Below are positions 7,157-12,890 of a stretch of DNA of 19,880 nt, one piece after another (positions within the stretch are counted from its first letter, which is position 1; each line of letters starts with the position of its first letter). Source of the DNA: an uncultured Clostridia bacterium (GTDB taxonomy: Bacteria > Bacillota > Clostridia > Christensenellales > Aristaeellaceae); the NCBI GenBank assembly GCA_934615235.1, contig CAKTTL010000050.1, positions 1 to 19,880 of the forward strand, read 5' to 3'. Under the pieces are notes generated by a model. The model worked only from the letters and a program-made list of their open reading frames with translations, did no database searches and was not told the origin of the DNA. A program made the position numbers and the translations under genes.

Positions 7157-10100
7157 CTAAATTGTTTCACGTGAAACATCGATCAGTTTTCTTTGCATCA
7201 GGAAGCAAAGCAGGCATTCTCGCACCGGCGTGCCGGTAATCGCTTCCAATGCGCGGCGGTAATAGCGCAGCTGGGCGGTATAGCGTTCCAGCGTTTCCGC
7301 GTCGACCTCGCGCCCTTCGGTTTTGTAATCGACGAGCACCCATTCGCCGTCCTCGATAAAGCAGCAGTCGATCACGCCCTGCAGCAGAATGCGTTCCGAA
7401 CCTTCGCCGAGCCGGTAGTTAAACGCCCATTCGCGGCGAAGCGTTACAGCACGGCGCATGCGCGCCGCCAAAGGAGACGCGAGGAACGCGTTCAGCGCCG
7501 CAAGTGGCAGAGACGCGGCTTCCGCAGCCGTCAGACGGCCCTCGGAGAGCAGCCTGTCGCGTTCGGCGGCGGCGCTCGCCGCAGAAAAATCGACGCATTG
7601 CAGAAACGCATGTACGGCGTTGCCGCGCTCGGTTCCCGTCAGACCGGTTTCCTCAAGAAAGGCTGGGCGGCGCGGGGAATCCTGCAGGCGGGGCAGCTCG
7701 TCGGTTTCGCCGCCGCGCAGGTCGACGCGCACGCGTGCGGTTACGCCCTGCTTGAGCGGATGGCGCGGCAGCGCGGGAGGCTGCCAGAACATGCGGCGCG
7801 TTACGGCTTCCGGCGCGGGCGCGTGCATTGCGCGCAGCGAAAAGAGCGCGTCGCGGTCTGTTTTGCCGTCCGCAGGCGAAGAGAGCGAAGCAAAGCCGCG
7901 TAATTTCGTCGTCCAGTCTGCGCTTTCGAACGCAGCCGGCGCGACCCAGTCGAGCAGGCAGTTCGCGGCGCATGGAACGGGCGCGATACCGGACTGCCAT
8001 TCGTCTGCCTGCGCCTGTTTTGCCGTCCCGACAACGAAAAGCCGCTTTTCCGCGCGCGTCAGCGCGACGTAGAGAATGCGCGATTCTTCCGCGACGGATT
8101 CGGCCTTTTTCTGCGCGTTGACGGCGAGTGAAGCGACGTTTTCCGAGCGCGCCCGCAGATACGGGTCAAACGACGGCGCGGCCACGCCAAGCGCGTCGTG
8201 CATCGAAAGCAGGCTTTTTTTGCGCCCACCCATGAATCTGTTTCCCGCGCCGGCAACGAACACGACCGGGTATTGCAGACCTTTGCTCTTGTGAATCGTC
8301 GTTACGCGGATCACGTCTTCGTCGTCGGCCAGGGCGCGGCTTTCAAGGCTTTCCCGCGCAGCGATGCGTTCGACCATTCGCAGAAAGCCGGACAGCCCGG
8401 CCGAGCGCTCGGATTCGTACTTTGCGGCCAGCTCGGCCAGCATGCGCAGACGGTTCTGCCGCTGCGCGCCGCCTTCGCGCGTGCCGCAGAGGGCGTACAG
8501 GCCGGTTTCGTCGTAGATGCGATAGAGAATGCGCTCCAGCGGAAGCACGCGGGCGTCTTCCGTCCAGCGCGCAAGGCGCGCATAAAATTGCCGCAGCGAC
8601 TCGCCAAGCGCGTCCGTTTCCTCGCAGTAGGCGCGGGCGGCGGCTTCAAACGATCCATCCGGCGTGCGTTCGCGGATACGGGCGAGCGACGCGTCATCCA
8701 GCCCGAGCGCCGGGCCGCGCAGCGCCCCCAATAGCGGGATATCCTGCCGCGCGTTGTCCATCACGCGCAGAATCGCCAGCACGGACAGCACCTCGGGCTG
8801 CGCGAGCAGATCCTCGCCCAGCTCGGTCACCGCAGTCAGCCCATGCGCGCGCAGCACGTCGATCATCTGCGGCGCGCGGCCGCGGACGGATCGCATCAGA
8901 ATCGCGATATCGCGCAGTCGAAGCGAGGGGTTCTCTTCGCGCAGCGCCTCGATGCGCCGGGCGATGGCCTCGGCTTCCTGCCGCGCCTTTTCCCGTTCAA
9001 TTGGTGAAAGCTCATCGCCGTCGCCGTCCGTTTCGTCGTCCGAATCGCTGCAGAGCAGGAGCAGCTCGGGCTTCACGCCTGCGGGCCGGTCGGAGACGCC
9101 CACGGCGAGCCGTTCTTCGGCGGGATATTCGAGCTCCATCGCGCCGCCGCAGAAAACGCGGTCAAACACGTCGTTTACGGCATACAGCACAGCCGGATCG
9201 GAACGGAAATTGGCGTTGAGCGAGAGTTTGCGGTTTTCCGCGCCCGGCGCGAAAGAAAACGTGCGGAGTTTATCGAGAAACAGTCCCGGTTCGGCCAGGC
9301 GGAAACGGTAAATGCTCTGCTTCACGTCGCCCACCAGAAACAGGTTCCGCTCGCCGCGCACGCGCGACAGAAGCGCCTCCTGCAGCAGGCTGCTGTCCTG
9401 ATATTCGTCGATGAAGACGTACTGATATTTTTCGCGGACGCTTTTCTGCACGTCCGGATGATCGAGCGCGCGCAGGGCGCGGCTTTCGAGGTCGGAAAAA
9501 TCGAGAACGTTGCGCGCGGCTTTTTTATCGGCGAACACGCGGTCGAACCGGCGCGCCGCGTCCGCGATACCGCTGAGGAGGATTTTGCTTTCGCGCAGCT
9601 TGAGCAGCGCGTCCCTGGGCGAACGCAGGGGGGCGAGGGAATCGAACGCGCTGTCGACGGCCTTTTTTGCGGCGTTGCGCAGGTCGCTGAACGTCTTTTC
9701 GATTTCGGGGTCGCTGTCCTTGGGTTTCGGCGGTTTGCGGGCGAACGTGGGCTTCTGTGCGTCAAGCAGGGTGCGGGGGGAGCGTTCTGCTTCGGCGCAA
9801 AGCGCCGAAAGACAATCGTAATCCTTCTGCGCGAGCGCTTCGTACACGCCGTGCAGCTCGCAGAAGGAAAGCACGCGGCGGAAAGCGGTCCGCGCGCTGC
9901 AGAGCTCCTGCGCGGCCTGTGCGCAGAGCGCATCCGCCCAGGGCGAATCGAGCAGAGCGGTTTCGTCGCAATCATACCGCTTCAGCGACGCAGCAAGCCA
10001 TTCCCACGGATCGGGGCGCGAGAGCAGAAAATCGTACAGTGCGTCGACGGCCGTTTCAAGCTGCTCGCGCGGCATGCACAGCGCGGCGTATGCAAAGCCG

Positions 10101-10519
10101 GGCGTGGGTTCATCGTAGAGCGATTCGAGCGCATCGGACAACGCCGCCTCTTTCAGCAGCGAAATTTCCGGCCCTTCGCCCACGCGGTACATCGGGTCGA
10201 CCTGCGCGGCCTCGAAATACCGGCGGCAGATCTGTCCGCAGAAGCCGTGCAGCGTGGTAATGTCGGCGCGCTCGACGCGCAGTGCCTGTTCGCGCAGCCC
10301 TTCCTGATAAAGGCTGTCGAGGATACGGGCGCGCATTTCCGCAGCCGCCGCGCGCGTGAAGGTCATGACGAGCATGCGGTCGAGCGGAACGCCTTCCTTT
10401 GCGAGGGAGACGATGCGGGCGGCGAGAACAGCGGTTTTGCCGCTGCCTGCTGCGGCAGAGACGAGCAGGTTGCTTCCGCGGGCGGAGATCGCTTCCTGTT
10501 GAGCGGGAGTGTAGTTCAT
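7157..10519 (-). CDS. addA: ATP-dependent helicase/nuclease subunit A (AddA/RexA)
   Basis: This 1120-residue UvrD-like helicase fused to a RecB-type nuclease processes double-strand breaks for RecA loading. Walker A is AAAGSGKT (22-29); motif II is FIDEYQDSS (about 369-377); then GDVKQSIYRFRLAEP, LNANFRSDP, TTIHKSKGLQYPVVFVAG (about 735) and ILYVALTRAEKRLFVVG. The C-terminal nuclease shows GVIDC (about 1043), LVDYKTE (about 1062) and the following QLRYYRRAL. Length is slightly below the usual 1200-1250. ATG 10519 is set by CAGGAG about 6 bases upstream; the open frame continues 31 codons further without support. The partner gene addB, usually directly upstream, is absent here. The end carries parS site 2 and the promoter region an SOS box. 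Confidence 0.95.
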   Translation of the reverse strand: MNYTPAQQEAISARGSNLLVSAAAGSGKTAVLAARIVSLAKEGVPLDRMLVMTFTRAAAAEMRARILDSLYQEGLREQALRVERADITTLHGFCGQICRRYFEAAQVDPMYRVGEGPEISLLKEAALSDALESLYDEPTPGFAYAALCMPREQLETAVDALYDFLLSRPDPWEWLAASLKRYDCDETALLDSPWADALCAQAAQELCSARTAFRRVLSFCELHGVYEALAQKDYDCLSALCAEAERSPRTLLDAQKPTFARKPPKPKDSDPEIEKTFSDLRNAAKKAVDSAFDSLAPLRSPRDALLKLRESKILLSGIADAARRFDRVFADKKAARNVLDFSDLESRALRALDHPDVQKSVREKYQYVFIDEYQDSSLLQEALLSRVRGERNLFLVGDVKQSIYRFRLAEPGLFLDKLRTFSFAPGAENRKLSLNANFRSDPAVLYAVNDVFDRVFCGGAMELEYPAEERLAVGVSDRPAGVKPELLLLCSDSDDETDGDGDELSPIEREKARQEAEAIARRIEALREENPSLRLRDIAILMRSVRGRAPQMIDVLRAHGLTAVTELGEDLLAQPEVLSVLAILRVMDNARQDIPLLGALRGPALGLDDASLARIRERTPDGSFEAAARAYCEETDALGESLRQFYARLARWTEDARVLPLERILYRIYDETGLYALCGTREGGAQRQNRLRMLAELAAKYESERSAGLSGFLRMVERIAARESLESRALADDEDVIRVTTIHKSKGLQYPVVFVAGAGNRFMGGRKKSLLSMHDALGVAAPSFDPYLRARSENVASLAVNAQKKAESVAEESRILYVALTRAEKRLFVVGTAKQAQADEWQSGIAPVPCAANCLLDWVAPAAFESADWTTKLRGFASLSSPADGKTDRDALFSLRAMHAPAPEAVTRRMFWQPPALPRHPLKQGVTARVRVDLRGGETDELPRLQDSPRRPAFLEETGLTGTERGNAVHAFLQCVDFSAASAAAERDRLLSEGRLTAAEAASLPLAALNAFLASPLAARMRRAVTLRREWAFNYRLGEGSERILLQGVIDCCFIEDGEWVLVDYKTEGREVDAETLERYTAQLRYYRRALEAITGTPVRECLLCFLMQRKLIDVSRETI
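7163..7178. promoter_or_regulatory. parS site 2, inside the 3' end of addA
   Basis: A second identical TGTTTCACGTGAAACA lies 37 bases from the first, centre to centre, and forms part of the addA reading frame, where it encodes the terminal residues DVSRETI. Both functions share the same bases. Confidence 0.93.
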
Positions 10520-10536
10520 AGAGACTCCTGAAACAA

Positions 10537-10548
10537 GAACATACGTTC
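10537..10548. promoter_or_regulatory. LexA (DinR-type) SOS box at the addA promoter
   Basis: GAACATACGTTC matches the core of the Gram-positive SOS box CGAACRNRYGTTYC at every core position; only the outermost bases differ (A and T). It lies 18-29 bases upstream of the addA ATG and immediately beside TATAAT on the minus strand, so LexA bound here would block or roadblock transcription. Confidence 0.75.
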
Positions 10549-10550
10549 TG

Positions 10551-10603
10551 ATTATATGAGGGTTTATTGTGTATATTATACCGTGAAACGGGGAATTTGG
10601 AAA
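10551..10603 (-). promoter_or_regulatory. addA promoter region, two candidate -10 boxes
   Basis: On the minus strand TATAAT occurs at 10580-10575 with TTTCCA (4 of 6) 17 bases upstream at 10603-10598, and a second TATAAT at 10556-10551 with no good -35. The distal pair is the better promoter; with either, the SOS box lies at or just after the start site. Confidence 0.55.
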
Positions 10604-10658
10604 GGGCGGCAAGGGAGCGGAGCAGGAGAATGGCGCTAAGAAATCGTGAGAAGTACAG

Positions 10659-10691
10659 AAAAAACCGGGAGAAAGAATGTTTCTCCCGGTT
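10659..10691 (-). terminator. Intrinsic terminator upstream of addA
   Basis: A perfect 12-bp stem (10663-10674 with 10680-10691) with a 5-base loop is followed on the minus strand by TTTTTT (10664-10659). It would stop transcripts arriving from the phosphoesterase operon and insulate the addA promoter, which lies about 60 bases further on. Bases 10604-10658 show nothing else. Confidence 0.82.
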
Positions 10692-10710
10692 GGTTGAGGA
10701 TGTGTGAGGT

Positions 10711-10802
10711 GGGGGTTACGTTAGGGGCTCTGCCCCGGGATTTTCCCGACACCGGCAAGGAAGGTGAGGTTCCTGCACCTTCTGGTTTTTTACGCAGAAC
10801 CC
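10711..10802 (+). repeat. Family 1 repeat, degenerate partial copy D
   Basis: Begins with GGGGGTTACGTTAGGGGCTC as in copies B and C, then diverges; H1 is reduced to GGGGC/GCCCC and H2 is imperfect (AAGGAAGG with GGTTCCTG). It ends with a TTTTTTACGCAGAACCCTGC stretch equivalent to the end of copy A and runs directly into copy B. Confidence 0.65.
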
Positions 10803-11060
10803 TGCAACCGTGCCAGCTCGTCCGCGCTCCGCGCAAACATTGCGCGATTCTTTTATGCGGCCACGGGCCGCGTGGGTTAGGGGTTACGTTAGGGGCTCCG
10901 CCCCTAAAACCCCGGCAGGAGCCTGAGGTTCCTGCGCGGTGCTCAATCGTCGCGCTTCGCCCTGTTGGGCGCATCGCTCGTTTCGCACCGCACCTCCAGG
11001 TCGCTGTTTCGGCCATTGGCCGCGCTCCCTTCCGGTGCCTCCCATTATCAACTCAAAACC
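10803..11060 (+). repeat. Family 1 repeat, full copy B
   Basis: A unit of about 258 bp, directly repeated as copy C. Hairpins: H0 at 10857-10862/10866-10871, H1 at 10890-10896/10900-10906, H2 at 10916-10923/10927-10934 (one G-T pair), and an outer stem H3 GCGGTGC/GCACCGC at 10936-10942/10985-10991. The second half (about 10936-11040) is nearly identical to copy C, with one clear difference in CGGCC-ATT-GGCCG versus CGGCC-ACT-GGCCG, in the hairpin loop. Open frames across it appear to be by-products of GC content. Confidence 0.88.
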
Positions 11061-11319
11061 ATGCGGCCTTGCCAGCTCGTCCGCGCTCCGCGCGAACATT
11101 GCGCGATTCTTTTGTGCGCTGCGGCGCATGGGTTAGGGGGTTACGTTAGGGGCTCTGCCCCTAGGACCCCGGCAGGAACCTGAGGTTCCTGCGCGGTGCT
11201 CAATCGTCGCGCTTCGCCCTGTTGGGCGCATCGCTCGTTTCGCACCGCACCTCCAGGTCGCTGTTTCGGCCACTGGCCGCGCTCCCTTCCGGTGCCTCCC
11301 GGTTTTTACTCGGAGCCAT
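11061..11319 (+). repeat. Family 1 repeat, full copy C
   Basis: Tandem to copy B at an offset of 257-259 bases. Hairpins: H0 at 11115-11119/11124-11128, H1 at 11147-11153/11157-11163, H2 at 11173-11180/11184-11191, H3 at 11193-11199/11242-11248. The H0 stem differs in sequence from copies A and B yet still pairs. It fills the gap to the end of the phosphoesterase gene together with the small hairpin after it. Confidence 0.88.
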
Positions 11320-11327
11320 GTCTCCGC

Positions 11328-11346
11328 CAGGGAACGAAGTTCCCTG
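11328..11346. repeat. Isolated family 1 H2 hairpin (copy F)
   Basis: CAGGGAAC-GAA-GTTCCCTG has an 8-bp stem identical to H2 of copy A apart from the loop. On the minus strand it lies 11 bases after the stop codon of the phosphoesterase gene and could protect or end that transcript, though no T-run follows. Confidence 0.65.
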
Positions 11347-11357
11347 AACCTTCCGCT

Positions 11358-12149
11358 TTATTCCCCTCTCGTCAGCAACACCAGCACCGCATGCGGCGGG
11401 TTATTCACCCGCGGTACCGGCGCATGATTCCCAATCCCCCGGCACACTACGAGCTTTCCCCTATCCTTCATTTCATACAGTCCGCTCGTATACTTCGGCA
11501 GCACGCCCTGTCCCGGCGCGTACATCCCTCGCCCGAACAGCCGCATCTGTCCTCCATGCGCGTGACCGCTGATAATCAGCTTCGGCCCGAGCGGCGCCAT
11601 TTCCTTCACGCGCTCCGGCCGGTGTACCAGCACGATATTCACCTCTTCTCCGCTGTCGGCTGGCAGCAGCCCGCGCAGCTGCATCTCCGGCTCCGTCAGC
11701 TTCACTTCCCCCTCCTGCGGAAAAACCGTATAAAACTCCGGATCCTGTACGCCGATAATATGAATTGACGCGTCGTCCACCGTGTAATCCCGCGCCTCAT
11801 TTTCCAGCAGCGTAATATCGCACTTGCGGTACAGTGCGTGCAGCGCGGCCGTCAGTCCCGGCTGCGCATCGTTATTGCCGTTGATGGCGACGACGGGCGC
11901 AACTGCGCGCAGCGCAGTAAAAACCGGCTCCAGAATCGCAGCGTCGGGCGTGTGCTCGTCGATCAGGTCGCCGCAGAGAAAGATCAGGTGCGGCTTCGCC
12001 GCGCGAGCGGCGGAAATCATGCCGTCGTACAGCGGTCCGGGCGCGTGCATGTGCAGATCGGACAGCACAAAAAAGCGCTGCCCCTCCATTGCGGCGGGCA
12101 GTCCTTGCAGCGCGACGGGGATTGCCTGCAGCTCGATTCTCATGTTCAC
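11358..12149 (-). CDS. Calcineurin-like metallophosphoesterase
   Basis: This 263-residue protein carries the full dinuclear-metal set: SDLHMH (D31, H33), GDLID (60-64), GNND (91-94), the LVH histidine (H176) and GHAHGG (195-200). It resembles the YkuE/YaeI-like single-domain phosphoesterases, but has no evident signal peptide or Tat motif, so a cytoplasmic role is inferred. The third GNND residue is Asn where many relatives have His. The substrate is unknown. GTG 12149 overlaps the previous stop as GTGA and has GGGGAG about 8 bases upstream; ATG 12143 is the alternative, 2 bases after that stop. It is the last gene of a four-gene unit. Confidence 0.88.
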   Translation of the reverse strand: MNMRIELQAIPVALQGLPAAMEGQRFFVLSDLHMHAPGPLYDGMISAARAAKPHLIFLCGDLIDEHTPDAAILEPVFTALRAVAPVVAINGNNDAQPGLTAALHALYRKCDITLLENEARDYTVDDASIHIIGVQDPEFYTVFPQEGEVKLTEPEMQLRGLLPADSGEEVNIVLVHRPERVKEMAPLGPKLIISGHAHGGQMRLFGRGMYAPGQGVLPKYTSGLYEMKDRGKLVVCRGIGNHAPVPRVNNPPHAVLVLLTRGE

Positions 12150-12712
12150 GCGGTTCTCTCCCCGCGCAGCACGGAATACAGCGCCACATCCACAAATTTG
12201 CCCTTATTGCGCAGCCGCTGGCGCAGTACGCCTTCCTTTTTCATCCCGACCTTTTCCATCACGCGGCCGGAGGCGGGGTTCGTCGTCTCGTGCTGCGCTT
12301 CAATGCGGTTGAGGTTCATCTCTTCGAAGCCGAACTTGATCACGGCGCGCAGCGCCTCGGTCATCAGGCCCTGATTCCAGTAGGCGCGGGAGAGCGAGTA
12401 TCCCACCTCCGCGCTCCTGTATTCCTGATTCCACCACATAAAACCGATCGTCCCGATCAGTCTGCCCGTGGCTTTCAGCTCGATTCCCCAGCTGGCGGGT
12501 TCGTTGAGCCGGTATTGCCGCTGCACATATTTCAGATACGCGCGCGCTTCGCCCACGTTGCGGTACGCGTCCCAGAGCACGTGCCGGCTCACTTCCGGGT
12601 CGCGCCCGTATTCGTAGATATCCTCTGCGTCGGCCATCGTCATCCGCCGAATGACGAGACGCGGCGTTTCCAGCCGCGGCAGCCGTACAAACAGCCCTTC
12701 CTGAAAGAACAT
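12146..12712 (-). CDS. RimJ/RimL-like GNAT acetyltransferase
   Basis: A 188-residue protein of the Acetyltransf_3 type. It begins with the typical LETPRLVIRRMTMADAEDIY, has IGTIGFMWWN in the central strands, the acetyl-CoA loop WNQGLMTEAL and the NPASGRVMEKVGMKKEG signature. Known relatives acetylate ribosomal protein N-termini or small molecules; the target here is unknown. ATG 12712 is preferred over the longer frame from 12757 because GAGGGG lies upstream and overlaps the stop of the small gene at 12729, giving a 16-base gap. The longer start would overlap that gene and has only a weak ribosome binding site. Confidence 0.85.
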   Translation of the reverse strand: MFFQEGLFVRLPRLETPRLVIRRMTMADAEDIYEYGRDPEVSRHVLWDAYRNVGEARAYLKYVQRQYRLNEPASWGIELKATGRLIGTIGFMWWNQEYRSAEVGYSLSRAYWNQGLMTEALRAVIKFGFEEMNLNRIEAQHETTNPASGRVMEKVGMKKEGVLRQRLRNKGKFVDVALYSVLRGERTA

Positions 12713-12728
12713 CGAGATTTTCAACCCC

Positions 12729-12881
12729 TCACAGCGTATTTTCTGTTCTGCGCGCATTCTTTTCTATTCTCGTCCGGTTCGCATATTCCTGCGCGCCCAC
12801 GCTGATTGCAGCCGCGCCCAGCGCGGCCAGAAGCAGCATCAGCACAATGAAAACAGCCAGCCCTTTCGTGCCTTTTTTCAT
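12729..12881 (-). CDS. Uncalled small membrane protein, 50 residues
   Basis: Between the GH2-like gene and the acetyltransferase lies a 50-residue frame starting MKKGTKGLAVFIVLMLLLAA and ending in a charged tail (EYANRTRIEKNARRTENTL). It has one hydrophobic segment at about 8-30, either a membrane anchor with positive residues on both sides or a signal peptide. AAGGAG overlaps the stop of the upstream gene (TAAGGAG) and lies 5 bases before the ATG, an excellent ribosome binding site. The stop precedes the acetyltransferase start by 16 bases. Tight packing within the operon supports it as real. Function is unknown. Confidence 0.72.
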   Translation of the reverse strand: MKKGTKGLAVFIVLMLLLAALGAAAISVGAQEYANRTRIEKNARRTENTL

Positions 12882-12890
12882 CTCGGCTCC

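Noticed and set aside
5720..7174. Open frame of 484 codons on the plus strand
   Set aside because: Antisense to rarA, which has complete AAA motifs; the frame has arginine-rich random composition.
7126..7178. Terminators formed by the two palindromes
   Set aside because: The exact 16-base parS match at both sites explains the palindromes better; the T-rich stretch between them is not properly placed as a terminator tail for addA.
9458..10531. Open frame of 357 codons on the plus strand
   Set aside because: Antisense to the helicase part of addA; no recognisable motifs.
10646..11183. Similar short peptides (PCQLVRAPREHCAILL type) in several frames
   Set aside because: They recur only because the DNA repeat recurs; hairpin stems and spacers explain the sequence, and there is no ribosome binding site or consistent stop.
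10711..11346. CRISPR array
   Set aside because: Repeats are long (about 258 bp), tandem and internally structured, without regular spacers or cas genes.
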